In this document: one piece after another, positions 1 to 13,190 of the stretch
Numbering within the stretch: position 1 is the first letter of the stretch
How the letters are laid out: each line of letters opens with the position of its first letter
From: Aristolochia californica
Taxonomy: Eukaryota; Streptophyta; Magnoliopsida; Piperales; Aristolochiaceae
Reading direction: 5' to 3'
Assembly (NCBI GenBank): GCA_029961685.1
Contig: JARWKL010000009.1
Location: 12,891,237 to 12,955,236 of the forward strand
Length of the DNA stretch: 64,000 bases
Notes under the pieces: generated by a model
Database searches by the model: none
Seen by the model: only the letters and a program-made list of their open reading frames with translations
Told to the model about the DNA's origin: nothing
Program-made: the position numbers and the translations under genes

Positions 1-1000
1 ATATAGAGAGAGATATTTCATCACAGTTTTTTTAATTGTTAGTAATTTCAACCTCTTTTTAGTTTTTTTATATCAGGTTTTGCAATCGTTGGGAAAATAG
101 GAAGCGGGGGAATTTTAACTGAGTGTTGAATCCCAACCCAAAATTCATTCCTTACAGAAATATGGCCCGTCACGCAAGATAAATCCTTTTACAATCATCA
201 ATGTTCGTTAGGTCAGCTTTTTTTAAATGGGCAAAATAATGGCTTGTTTGACTCAATTAAATATCCCACCGCACGTTCACTTGAGAATTTAATGAGCGGT
301 TTGTTATTACTCTCTTTAAAAGGTTTGGATCCATAGGTCATTTGCGTCTTTAACATGTTTCCAGCATGCGTATCCATTTTTTAAAGCATGTGTAGAAAAA
401 TCTCTTTCTTATCAAATTCCAAGCTATTGGGGTTGTTGAACTAGTGGAATTTCCCAAACTTGGATGACAAAATTTTTGTTTTCATTTGTGGTGTGTGAAT
501 AAATTTTCATTACTTACGTTTGTTTATGCTTTAAATTTTTTCCATACACAAACTCTAAAATTTTCATTTTGTTGTCATCTATTCTCTTTTTTGTCTGCGA
601 GATGAAGGAAAAAGTGAAAACTCTAGTTTTGATTGAAGAAAAAAGTATACATCTAAAATGGAAATTCACAAAGGAAAATTATAGGGAGAGATATTTCCAA
701 AGAGTTTCTATAATTTTGAGGGATTTAAACCTTTTTAGTTTTTATATATCAGGTTTTGCAGTCGTCAGGAAAAGGGGGAGGCGGGGAAATTTTAACTGAG
801 TGTTGAATCCCAACCCAAAACTCATTCCTTACAAAACAATAGCCCGTTTCGCATGATAAATCACTTTACAATCCTCAATGATCGTTAGGTCAGCTATTTG
901 TAAATGGGCAAAATAATGGCTTGTTTGACTTGATTAAATATCCCACCGCACGTTCACTTGAGAATTCAATGAGCGGTTTGTTATTCTCTTTAAAAGGTTT

Positions 1001-1656
1001 GGATCCATAGGTCATTTGCATCTTTAACATGTTTCTAGCATGCATATCCATTTTTTAAAGCATGTGTAAAAAAATCTCTTTCTTATCAAATTCCAAGCTA
1101 ATAGGGTTGTTGAACTAGTGGAATTTCCCAAAGTTGGATGACAAAACTTTTGTGTTCATTTGTGGAGTGTGAATAAATTTTATTTACTCACATTTGTTAT
1201 ACACAAACTCTAAAATTTTCATTTCGTTGTCATCTATTCTCTTTTTTTTCTACGAGATGAAGGGAAAAGTGAAAACTCAAGTTTTGATTTAAGAAAAAAG
1301 TATACATCTAAAATGGAAATGAACAATGCACAAAAATAGAGAGAGATATTTCAAAAGTGTTTCTGTAATTTTTAGGGATTTAAACCTCTTTTTAGTTTTT
1401 ATCTATTAGCTTTTGCAATCGATGGGAAAATGGGAGGCGCAGGAATTTTAACTGAGTATTGAATTCCAACAAAAAAGTCATTCCTTAGAAAAATATGGCC
1501 CGTTACGCATGATAAATCACTTTACAATCATCAGTGATCGTTAGGTCAGCTTTTTGTAAATGGGCAAAATAATGGATTGTTTACCTCGGTTAAATATCCC
1601 ACCGCACGTTCACTTGAGAATTTAATGAGCGGTTCTTTATTCTCTAAAAAAGGTTT
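1001..1656 (-). repeat. Shortened 656-bp unit
   Basis: About 18 bp are deleted at about 1200: CATTTGTTAT is followed directly by ACACAAACTC, without the usual GCTTTAAATTTTTTCC between them. Otherwise it is a standard unit. Confidence 0.88.
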
Positions 1657-4437
1657 GGATCCATAGGTCATTTGCATCTTTAACATGTTTCAAGCATGCA
1701 TATCCATTTTTTAAAGAATGTGTAGAAAAATCTCTTTCTTATCAAATTCCAAGCTATTGGGGTTGTTGAACTAGTGAAATTTCCCAAACTTGGATGACAA
1801 AACTTTTGTGTTGATTTGTGGTGTGTGAATAAATTTTCTTTACTTACGTTTGTTATTGCTTTAAATTTTTTCCATACACAAACTCTAAAATTTTCATTTC
1901 GTTGTCATCGATTCTCTTTTTTGCCTACGAGATGAAGGGAAAATTGAAAACTCAAGTTTTGATTTAAGAAAAAAGTATACATTTAAAATTAAAATGCACA
2001 ATGCACAAATATAGAGAGAGATATTTCCAAAGAGTTTCTGTAATTTTTAGGGATTGTATACTCTTTTTAGTTTTTATATATCAGGTTTTACAATCGTCGG
2101 GAAAAGGGGGAGGCGGGGAAATTTTAACTGAGTGTTGAAACCCAACCCATAAGTAATTCCTTACAAAAATATGGCCCATTATAAAAGATAAATCACTTTA
2201 TAATCATCAATGATCGTTAGGTCAGCTTTTTTTAAATGGACGAAATAATGGCTTGTTTGACTCGGTTAAATATCGCACCGCACGTTCACTTGTGAATTTC
2301 ATGAGCGGTTTGTTATTCTCTTTAAAAATTTTGGATCCATAGGTCATTTGCATCTTTAACATGTTTCAAGCATGCATATCCTTTTTTAGAAACATGTGTA
2401 GAAAAATCTTTTTTTTTATCAAATTCCAACCAATCGGGTTGTTGAACTAGTGGAATTTCCCAAACTTGGATGACAAAACTTTTGTTTTCATTTGTGGTGT
2501 GTGAATAATATTTTTTTACTTTTGTTATTGCTTTAAATTTTTTTCATACACAAACTCTAAAATTTTCATTTCGTTGTCATCTATTCTCTTTTTTGTCTAC
2601 CAGATGAAGGGAAAAGTGAAAACTCAAGTTTTGATTTAAGAAAAAAGTATACATCTAAAATGGAAATGCACAATGCACAAATATAGAGAGAGATATTTCA
2701 TCATTTTTTTGTAATTTTTAGGGATTTAAACCTCTTTTTAGTTTATATATATCAGGTTTTGCAATCGTCGGGAAAAGGGGAGGCGGTGGAATTTTAACTG
2801 AGTGTTGAATCCCAACCCAAAAGTCATTCTTTACAAAAATTTGGCCCGTTACGCTTGATAAATCACATTAAAATCATCAATGATCGTTAGGTCAACTTTT
2901 TGTAAATGGGAAAAGTAATGGCTTATTTGATTCGGTTAAATATCCCACCGCATGTTCAGTTGAGAATTTAATGAGCGGTTTGTTATTCTCTTTAAAAGGT
3001 TTGGATCCATAGGTCATTTGCATTTTTAACAAGTTTCAAGCATGCATATCCATTTTTAATGCATGTGTAGAAAAATCAATTTCTTATCAAATTCGAAGCT
3101 ATTGGGTTGTTGAACTAGTGGAATTTCCCAAACTTGGATGACAACACTTTTGTATTCATTTGTGGTGTGTGAATAAATTTTATTTTTTTCCTTTTTTATT
3201 GCAAAATTTTTTGTCCATACGTACTCTAAAATTTTCATTTCATTGTCATCTATTCTCTTTTTTGTCTACGAGATGAACGGAAAAATGAAAACTGAAGTTT
3301 TGATTTAAGAAAAAAGTATACATCTAAAATGGAAATGCACAATGCAGAAATATAGAGAGAGATATTTCCAAAAATTTTCAGTAATCTTTAGGGATTTAAA
3401 CCTCTTTTTAGATTTTATATATCAGGTTTTGCAATCGTCGAGAAAAGGGGAGGCGGGGGAATTTTAATTGAGTATTGAATCCCAACCCATAAGTCATTCC
3501 TTAAAAAAATATGGCCTGTTACGCATGATAAATCACTTTACAATCATCAATGATCGTTAGGTCAGCTTTTTGTAAATGGGCAAAATAATGGCTTGTTTAA
3601 CTCGGTTAAACATCCCACCGCACGTTCACTTGGGAATTCAATAAGCGGTTTGTTATTCTCTTTAAAAGGTTTGGATCCATAGGTCATTTGCATCTCTTTA
3701 ACTTGTTTCAAGCATGCATATCCATTTTTTAATGCATGTGTCGAAAAATCTCTTTATTATCAAATTCCAAGCTATTGGGGTTGTTGAACTAGTGGAATTT
3801 CCCAAACTTGGATGACAAAACTTTTGTGTTCATTTGTGGTGTGTGAATAAATTTTCTTTATTTACTTTTGTTATTGCTTTAAATTTTTTCCATACACAAA
3901 CTCTAAAATTTTCATTTCTTTGTCATCTATTCTCTCTTTTGTCTACGAGATGAAGGGAAAAGTGAAAACTCAAGTTTTGACTTAAGAAAAAAGTATACAA
4001 AAATGGAAATGCAGAAAGGAAAAATATAGAGAGAGATATTTCCAAATAGTTTCTGTAATTTTTAGGGATTTAAACCACTTTTTAGTTTTTATATATCAGG
4101 TTTTGCAATTGTTGAGAAAAGGGAGGTGGGGGAATCTTAACTGAGTGTTGAATCCCAACCAAAAAGTCATTCCTTAATAAACAATGGCCCGTTACTTATG
4201 ATAAATCACTTTACAATCATCAATGATCGTTAGTTCAGACTTTTGTAAATGGGCAAAATAGTGGCTTGTTTGACTCGGTTAAATATCCCACCGCACGTTC
4301 ACTTGAGAATTCAATGAGCGGTTTGTTATTCTCTTTAAAAGGTTTGGCTCCATAGGTCATTTGCATCTTTAACATGTTTCAAGCATGCATATCAATTTTT
4401 TAAAGCATGTGTAGAAAAATCTCTTTCTTATCAAATT

Positions 4438-4979
4438 CCAAGCCATTGGGATGTTGAACTAGTGGAATTTCCCAAACTTGGATGACAAATTTTTTGTCTT
4501 CATTTGTGGTGTGTGAAGAAATTTTCTTTACTTACGTTTGGTAATGCTTTAAATTTTTTCCAAACACAAACTTTAGAATTTTCATTTCGTTGTCATCTAT
4601 TCTATTTTTTGTCTACAAGATGAAGGGAAAAGTGAAAACTCAAGTTTTGATTTTAAAAAAAAAAAGTATACATCTAAAATGGAAATGCACAATGGAAAAT
4701 TATATAGAGCCAATCTATTGGGGTTGTTGAATTAGTGGAATTTCAAAAACTTGAATGAAAAAGCTTTTGTGTTCATTTGTGGTGTGTGAATAAATTTTCT
4801 TTACTTACGTTTGTTATTGCTTTAAATTTTTTCCATACACAAATTCTAAAATTTTCATATAGTTGTCATCTATTTTCTTTTTAGTCAACGAGATGAAGGG
4901 AAAAGTGAAAATTCAAGTTTTGATTTAAGAAAAAAGTATACATCTAAAATGGAAACGCACAATGCACAAATATAGAGAG
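4438..4979 (-). repeat. 270-bp internal tandem duplication (long unit 1)
   Basis: Two head-to-tail copies of the sub-block between the (CT)n run and AATAGATTGG, joined at 4709/4710 (read as AGAG then CCAATCTATT on this strand). It lengthens the unit anchored at 4346 to 949 bp. The breakpoint is the same as in the plus-orientation copies. Confidence 0.9.
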
Positions 4980-6058
4980 AGATATTTCCAAAAAGTTCTT
5001 GTAATTTTTAGGGATTGTAAACTCTTTTTAGGTTTTATATATCAAGTTTTGGAATAGTCGGGAAAAGGGGGAGGCGGGGGAATTTTAACTGAGTGTTGAA
5101 TCCCAACCCAAAAGTTTTTCCATAACCAAAATATAGCCCGTAACGCATGGTAAATCACTTTACAATCATCAAAGATCGTTAGGTCAGTTTTTTGTAAAGG
5201 AGCAAAATAATGGCTTGTTTAACTCGGTCAAATATCCCACTGCACGTTCACTTTAGAATTTAATGAGCGGTTTGATATTCTTTTTAAAAGGTTTGGATCC
5301 ATAGGCCATTTGCATCTTTAACATGTTTTAAGCTTGCATAACAACTTTTTAAAGCATGTCTAGAAAAATCTCTTTCTTCTCAAATTCCAAGCTATTGGGT
5401 TGTTGAAATAGTAGAATTTCCCAAACTTGGATGACAAAACTTTTGTGTTCATTTGTGGTGTGTGAATAAATTTTCTTTACTTACATTTGTTATTGCTTTA
5501 AATTTTTTCCATACACAAACTCTAAAATTTTCATTTCTTTGTCATCTATTCTCTCTTTGGTCTACGAGATGAAGGGAAAAGTGAAAACTCAAGTTTTGAT
5601 TAACAAAAATGGATACATCTAAAATGGAAATGAACAAAGGAAAATTATAGAGAGAGATATTTCCAAAAAAATTCTATAATTTTTAGGGATTTAAACCACT
5701 TTTTAGTTTTTATATATCAGGTTTTGCAATCGTCGGGAAAAGGGAGCCGGGGGAATCTTAACTGAGTGTTGAATCCCAACCCAAAAGTCATTCCTTAATA
5801 AACAATGGCCCGTTATGTATGATAAATCACTTTACAATCATCAATGATCGTTAGGTCAGCTTTTTGTAAGTTGGCAAAATAATGGTTTGTTTGATTCGGT
5901 TAAAAATTCCACCGCATGTTCACTTGAGAATTCAATGAGAGGTTGGTTATTCACTTTAAAAGGTTTGGATCCATAGGTCATTTGCATCTTTAACATATTT
6001 CATGCATGCATATCAATTTTTTAAAGCATGTGTAGAAAAATCTCTTTCTTATCAAATT

Positions 6059-6598
6059 CCAAGCTATTGGGGAAGTTGAACTAGTGGAATTTCCCAAACT
6101 TGGATGACAAAACTTTTGTCTTCATTTGTGGTGTGTGAAAAAAATTTCTTTACTTACGTTTTTTATTGTTTTAAATTTTTTCCAAACACAAACTCTAAAA
6201 TTTTCATTTTGTTGTCATCTATTCTATTTTTTGTCTACGAGATGAAGGGAAAAGTGAAAACTCAATTTTTGATTTAAAAATAAAGTATACATCTAAAATG
6301 GAAAGGCACAATATAAAATTACAGAGAGCCAATCTATTGGGGTTGTTGAATTAGTGGAATTTCCAAAACTTGGATGACAAAACTTTTGTGTTCATTTGTG
6401 GTGTGTGAATAAATTTTCTTTACTTATGTTAGTTATTTCTTTAAATTTTTTCCGTACAAAAACTCTAAAATTTTCATTTCGTTGTCATCTATTCTCTTTT
6501 TTGTCTACGAGATGAAGGGAAAAGTGAAAACTCAAGTTTTTATTTAAGAAAAAAGTATACATCTAAAATGGAAATGCACAATGCACAAATATAGAGAG
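6059..6598 (-). repeat. 270-bp internal tandem duplication (long unit 2)
   Basis: Same structure as the copy about 1.62 kb to its left, joined at 6328/6329. The unit anchored at 5967 is 947 bp long. Confidence 0.9.
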
Positions 6599-9500
6599 TG
6601 ATATTTCCAAAAAGTTCCTGTAATTTTTAGGGATTGTAAACTCTTTTTAGTTTTTATATATCAGGTTTTGCAATAGTCGGGAAAAGGGGGAGGCGGGGGG
6701 AATTTTAACTGAGTGTTGAATCCCAACCCAAAAGTCATTCCTAACAAAAATATAGCCCGTAACGCATGATAAATCACTTTACAATCATCAAAGATCATTA
6801 GGTCAACTTTTTGTAAATGGGAAAAATAATGGCTTGTTTAACTCGGTTAAATATCCCACCGCACATTCACTTAAGAATTTAATGAGCGGTTTGATATTCT
6901 CTTTAAAAGGTTTGGATCCATAGGTCATTTGCATCTTTAACATGTTTCAAGCATGCATATCAATTTTTTAAAGCATGTCTAGAAAAATCTCTTTCTTATC
7001 AAATTCCAACCTTGGTTGTTTAACCAGTGGAATTTCCCAAACTTGGATGACAAAACTTTTGCATTCATTTGTGGTGTGTGAATAAATTTTCTTTACTTAC
7101 TTTTGTTAATGCTTTAAATTTTTTCCATACACAACTCTAAAATTTTCATTTCGTTGTCATCTATTCTCTATTTTGTCTACGAGATGAAGGGAAAAGTGAA
7201 AACTGAAGTTTTGATTTAAGAAAAAAGTATATATCTAAAATGGAAATGCACAATGCACAAATATAGAGAGAGAAATTTCATCAAAATTTTTTAAATTTTT
7301 ATGGATTTAAACCTCTTTTTAGTTTTTATATATCAGGTTTGGCAATCGTCGGGAGAAGGGGAAGCGGGGGAATTTTAACTGAGGGTTGAATCCCAACCCA
7401 AAAATCATTCCTTACAAAAATTTGGCCCGTTACGCATGATAAATCACTTTAAAATCATCAATGATCGTTAGGTCAGCTTTTTGTAAATGGGCAAAATAAT
7501 GGCTTACTTGGCTCGTTTAAATATCCCACCGCATGTTCAGTTGAGAATTTAATGAGCGGTTTGTTATTCTCTTTACAAGGTTTGGATCCATAGGTCATTT
7601 GAATTTTTAACAAGTTTCAAGCATGCATATCCATTTTTTAATGCATGTGTAGAAAAATCAATTTCTTATCAAATTCTAAGCTATTGCGTTGCTGAACTAG
7701 TGGAATTTCCCAAACTTGGATGACAAAACTTTTGTATTCATTTGTGATGTGTCAATAAATTTTCTTTTTTTACTTTTTTTATCGCTTAAAAATTTTTCCA
7801 TACACAAACTCTAAAATTTTCATTTCGTTGTCATCTATTCTCTTTTTTGTCTGCGAGATGAAGGGAAAAGTGAAAAATCAAGTTTTGATTTAAGAAAAAA
7901 GTTTATGTCTAAAATGAAAATGCACAATGCAGAAATATAGAGAGAGATATTTCCAAAAAGTTTCAGTAATTTTTAGGGATTTAAACCGCTTTTTAGATTT
8001 TATATATCAGGTTTTGCAATCGTCAGGAAAAGGGGAGGCAGGGGAATTTTAACTGAGTGTTCAATCCCAACCCATAAGTCATTCCTTAAAAAAATATGGC
8101 CCGTTACGCATGATAAATCACTTTATAATCATCAAAGATTGTTAGGTCAGCTTTTTGTAAATGGGCAAAATAATGGCTTATTTGACTCGGTTAAATATCC
8201 CATCGCATGTTCAGTTGAGAATTTAATGAGCGGTTTGTTATTCTCTTGAAAAAGTTTGGATCCGTAGGTCATTTGCATTTTTAACAAGTTTCAAGCATGC
8301 ATATCCATTTTTTAATGCATGTGTAGAAAAATCAATTTCTTATCAAATTCCAAGCTATTGGGTTGTTGAACTAGTAGAATTTCCCAAACTTGGATGGCAA
8401 AACTTTTGTATTCATTTGTGGTGTGTGAATAAATTTTATTTTTTTAATTTTTTTATTGCATAAAAATTTTTCAATACACAAACTCTAAAATTTTCCTTTC
8501 GTTGTCATCTATTCTCCTTTTTGTCTACGAGATGAAGGGAAAAGTGAAAACTCAAGTTTTGATTTAAGAAAAAAGTATACATCTAAAATGGAAATGCACA
8601 ATGCAGAAATATAGAGAGAGATATTTCCAAAAAGTTTCAGTAATTTTTAGGGATTTAAACCACTTTTTAGATTTTATATATCAAGTTTTGCAATCTTCGG
8701 GAAAAGGGGAGGCGGGGGAATTTTAACTGAGTGTTGAATCCTAACCCAAAACTCATTCCTTACAAAATAGTTGCCCGTTACGGATGATAAATCACATTAC
8801 AATCATCAAAGATCGTTTGGTTAGCTTTTTTTAAATGGGCAAAATAATGGCTTATTTGACTCGGTTAAATATCCACCGCATGTTCAGTTAAGAATTTAAT
8901 GAGCGGTTTGTTATTCCCTTTAAAAGGTTTAGATCCAAAGGTGATTTGTATTTTTAACAAGTTTCAAGCATGCATATCCATTTTTTAATGCATGTGTAGA
9001 AAAATCAATTTCTTATCAAATTCCAAGCTAGTGGGTTGTTGACTAGTGAAATTTCCCAAACTTGGATGACAAAACTTTTGTATTCATTAGTGGTGTGTGA
9101 ATAAATTTTCTTTTTTTATTTTTTTATTGCTTAAAAATTTTTCCATACACAAACTCTAAAATTTTCATTTCGTTGTCATCTATTCTCTTTTTTGTCAACG
9201 AGATGAAGCGAAAAGTGAAAACTCAAGTTTTGATTTAAGAAAAAAGTATATATCTAAAATGGAAATGCACAATGCACAAATATAGAGAGAGATATTTCAA
9301 AAAATTTCAGTAATTTTCAGGGATTTAAACCGCCTTTTAGATTTTCTATATAAGGTTTTGCAATCGTCGGGAAAAGGGGAGGCGGGGGAATTTTAACTGA
9401 GTGTTCAATCCCAACCCATAAGTCATTCCTTAAAAAAATATGGCCCGTTACGCATCATAAATCACTTTACAATCATCAATGATCGTTTGGTCAGGTTTTT

Positions 9501-11989
9501 TTAAATGGGCAAAATAATGGCTTGTTTGACTCGATTAAACATCCCATCGCACGTTCACTTGAGAATTTAATGAGCGGTTTGTTATTCACTTTAAAAGGTT
9601 TGGATCCATAGGTCATTTGCATCTATTTAACATGTTTCAAGCATGCATATCCATTTTTTAATGCATGTGTAGAAAAATCTCTTTCTTATCAAATTCCAAG
9701 TTATTGGGGTTGTTGAACTAATGAAATTTGCCAAACTTGGATGACGAAACTTTTGTGCTCATTTGTGGTGTTTGAATAAATTTACATTACTTACGTTTTT
9801 TATTGCTTTAAATTTTTTCCAAACACAAACTCTAAAATATTCATTTCGTTGTCACCTATTCTCTTTTTTGTCTACGAGATGAAAGGAAAAGAGAAAACTC
9901 AAGTTTTGAATTATGAAAAAAGTATACATCTAAAATGGAAATACACAAAGGAAAATTATAGAGAGAGATATTCCCAAAGAGTTTCTGTAATTTTTTGGGA
10001 ATTAAACCTCTTTTTAGTCTTTATATATTAGGTTTTGCAATAGTCGGGAAAAGGGGGAGGAGGGGGAATTTTAACTAAGTGTTGAATCCCAGCCCATAAG
10101 CCATTCCTTACAACACAACGCATGGTAAATCACTTTACAATCATCAATGATCGTTAGGTCAGCTTTCTGTAAATGGACAAAATAATGGCTTGTTTGACTC
10201 GGTTAAATATCCCTCTGCACGTTCACTTGAGAATTCAATGAGCGGTTTGTTATTCTCTTTAAAAGGTTTGGATCCATAGGTCATTTGCATCTTTAACATG
10301 TTTCAAACATGCATATCCTTTTTTTAATGCATGTGTAAAAAAATCTCTTCCTTATCAAATTCCAAGCTATTGGGGTTATTGAACTAGTGGAATTTTCCAA
10401 ACTTGGATGACAAAACTTTTCTGTTCATTTGTGGTGTGTGAATAAATTTTTTTTCCTTACGTTTGTTATTGGTTTAAATTTTTTCCATACAAAAACTCTA
10501 AATTTTTCATTTCGTTGTCATCTATTCTCTTATTTGTCTACCAGATGAAGGGAAAAGTGAAAACTCAAGTTTTGATTTAAGAAAAAAGTATACATCTAAA
10601 AGGGAAACGCACAATGCACAAATATAGAGGGATATATTTCATCAAATTTTCTTTAATTTTTAGGGATTTAAACCTCTTTTTAAATTTTATATATCAGGTT
10701 TTGCAATCGTCGGGAAAAGGGGAGGCGTGGGAATTTTAACTGAGTGTTGAATCCCAACCCAAAAGTCATTCCGTACAAAAATATGGCCCGTTATACATGA
10801 TAAATCACTTTACAATCATCAATGATCGTTAGGTTAGCTTTTTGTAAATGGGCAAAATAATGGCTTGTTTGACTCGGTAATATATCCCACCGCATGTTCA
10901 CTTCAGAATTTAATACGAAATTTTTTATTCTCTTTAAAAGGTTTGGATCCATAGGTCATTTGCATCTTTAACATGTTTCAAACATGCATATCCTTTTTTT
11001 AAAGCATGTGTAGAAAAATCTCTTTCTTATCAAATTCCAAGCTATTGGGGTTGTTGAACTAGTGGAATTTCCCAAACTTGGATGACAAAAATTTTGTGTT
11101 CATTTGTGGTGTGTGAAGAAATTTTTTTACTTACGTTTGTTATTGCTTTAAATTTTTTCCATACACAAACTCTAAAATTTTCATTTCATTGTCATCTATT
11201 CTCTTTTTTGTCTACGAGATGAAGGGAAAAGTGAAAACTCAAGTTTTGATTTAAGAAAAAAAATACATCTAAAATGGAAATGCACAATTCACAAATATAG
11301 AGAGAGATATTTCCAAAAAGTTTCTGTAATTTTTAGGGATTGTAAACTCTTTTTAGTTTTTAAATATCAGGTTTTGCAATAGTCGGGAAAAGGAGGAGGC
11401 GGGGGAATTTTAACTGAGTGTTGAATCCCAACCCAAAAGTCATTCCTAACAAAAATATGGCCCGTAACGCATGATAAATTACTTTGCAATCATCAAAGAT
11501 CGTTAGGTCAACTTTTTGTAAATGGGGAAAATAAGGGCTTGTTTAACTCGGTTAAATATCCCACCGCACGTTCACTTAAGAATTTAATGAGCGGTTTGAT
11601 ATTCTCTTTAAAAGGTTTGGATCTATAGGTCATTTGCATCTTTAACATGTTTCAAGCATGCATATCAATTTTTTAAAGCATGTCTAGAAAAATCTCTTTC
11701 TTATCAAATTCCAACCTATTGGGTTGTTGAACTAGTGGAATTTCCCAAACTTGGATGGCAAAACTTTTGCATTCATTTGTGATGTGTGAATAAATTTTCT
11801 TTACTTACTTTTGTTATTGCTTTAAATTTTTTCCATACACAACTCTAAAATTTTCATTTCGTTGTCATCTATTCTATATTTTGTCTACGAGATGAAGGAA
11901 AAAGTGAAAATTGAAGTTTTGATTGAAGAAAAAAGTATACATCTAAAATGGAAATGCACAATGCACAAATATAGAGAGAGATATTTCAT

Positions 11990-12010
11990 CAAATTTTTTG
12001 TGATTGTAAA
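11990..12010. other. Orientation switch (inversion junction) of the satellite
   Basis: The left side reads as a minus unit up to TTTTTTGT, about 15 nt past its AG run. From 12001 the sequence is TGATTGTAAAG, which belongs to the plus unit near +129. At most 1-2 bases are shared at the join, so it looks like end joining or template switching rather than homologous exchange. The matching parts of the two arms lie around 11900-11986 (left) and 12180-12270 (right), so the junction is the centre of a very long imperfect inverted repeat with about 190 nt between the nearest matching arm ends. Both arms carry an uncommon CTTCA in place of CTTGA near the start of the arms. An assembly error at this point cannot be excluded from sequence alone. 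Confidence 0.92.
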
Positions 12011-13190
12011 GTAATTTATCATGCGTAACGGGCCATATTTTTTTAAGGAATGACTTAAGGGTTGGGATTCAACACTCAGTTAAAATTCCCCCGCCTCCCC
12101 TTTTCCCGACGACTGCAAAACCTGATATATAAAATCTAAAAAGAGGTTTAAATCCCTAAACATTACTGATCCTTTTTGGAAATATCTCTCACTATATTTG
12201 TGCATTGTGCATTTCCATTTTAGAGATATACTTTTTTCTTAAATCAAAACTTCAGTTTTCACTTTTCCCTTCATCTCGTAGACAAAAAAGAGAATAGATG
12301 ACAACGAAATGAAAATTTTAGAGTTTGTGTATGGAAAAAATTTAAAGCAATAAAAAAAGTAAAGAAAGAAAATTTATTCACACACCACAAATGAATACAA
12401 AACTTTTGTCATCCAAGTTTGGGAAATTCCAGTTCAACAACCCCAATAGCTTGGAATTTTATAATAAAGAGATTTTTCTACACATGCTTTTAAAAAATGG
12501 ATATGCACGCTTGAAACATGTTAAAGATGCAAATGACCTATGGATCCAAACCTTTTAAAGAGAATAAAAAACTGTTCATTAAATTCTCAAGTGAACGTGC
12601 GGTGGGATATTTAACCGAGTCAAACAAGCCATTATTTTGCCCATTTACAAAAAGTTGACCTAACGATCATAGATGATTGTAAAGTGATTTATCATGTGTA
12701 ACGGGCCATATTTTTGTAAGGAATGACTTTTGGGTTGGGATTCAACACTAAGTTAAAATTCCCTCGCCTCTCCTTTTCCCGACGATTGCAAAACCTTATA
12801 TATAAAAACTAAATAGAGGTTTAAATCCCTAAAAATTAAAGAAACTTTTTGGAAGTATCTCTCTCTATATTTGTGCATTATGAATTTCCATTTTAGATGT
12901 ATACATTTTTTGTAAATCAAAACGTGAGTTTTCACTTTTCCCTTCATCTGGTAGACAAAAAAGAGAATAGATGACATCGAAATGAAAATTTTAGACTTTG
13001 TGTATGGAAAAAATTTAAAGCAATAACAAATGTAAGTAAAGGAAGTTTATTCACACACCACAAATGAACACAAAAGTTTTGTCCTCCAAGTTTGGGAAAT
13101 TCCACTAGTTCAACAACCCCAATAGATTGGAATTTGATAAGAAAGATTTTTCTACACATGCTTTAAAAAATGGATATGCATGCTTGAAAC

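Larger units (their letters stand above)
4346..7583 (-). repeat. 1.62-kb two-unit higher-order repeat, two copies (minus block)
   Basis: Copies 4346-5966 (949 + 672 bp) and 5967-7583 (947 + 670 bp). Each is a long unit plus a simple unit. The copies share AATAAACAATGGCCCG just before each anchor (about 4177 and 5796), GGATTGTAAACTC (about 5011 and 6631), and CATCAAAGATC (about 5168 and 6786). Confidence 0.85.
1..12000 (-). repeat. Satellite array, inverted (minus) block, 17 anchored units of about 674 bp
   Basis: Tandem head-to-tail copies of one AT-rich unit, written here as the reverse complement of the rest of the window. The anchor GGATCC (or variant) falls at 327, 1001, 1657, 2333, 3003, 3673, 4346, 5295, 5967, 6914, 7584, 8258, 8931, 9602, 10270, 10945 and 11619. 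Spacing is 668-676 bp except for one 656-bp unit and two long units of 949 and 947 bp. No unique DNA separates the units and no gene is present. Five copies carry a variant next to the AG run (ATTTCATCA, near 10, 2695, 7273, 10637 and 11985) that I did not notice in the plus block. The left edge is cut by the window. The tandem structure is seen directly; calling it heterochromatic satellite DNA is inference. Confidence 0.97.

Noticed and set aside
4438..4979. Long units read as insertion of a mobile element of about 270 bp
   Set aside because: The extra DNA is a second copy of the unit's own sequence in register, with no target-site duplication or terminal repeats, so an internal tandem duplication explains it.
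12753..12977. Recurrent minus-strand frame starting MSSILFFVY, also near 18656, 28886, 35550, 46172, 51855 and 59563
   Set aside because: It looks conserved only because the DNA is repeated. The frame is interrupted in many units, length varies with single-base indels, and no motif or start context supports a gene.
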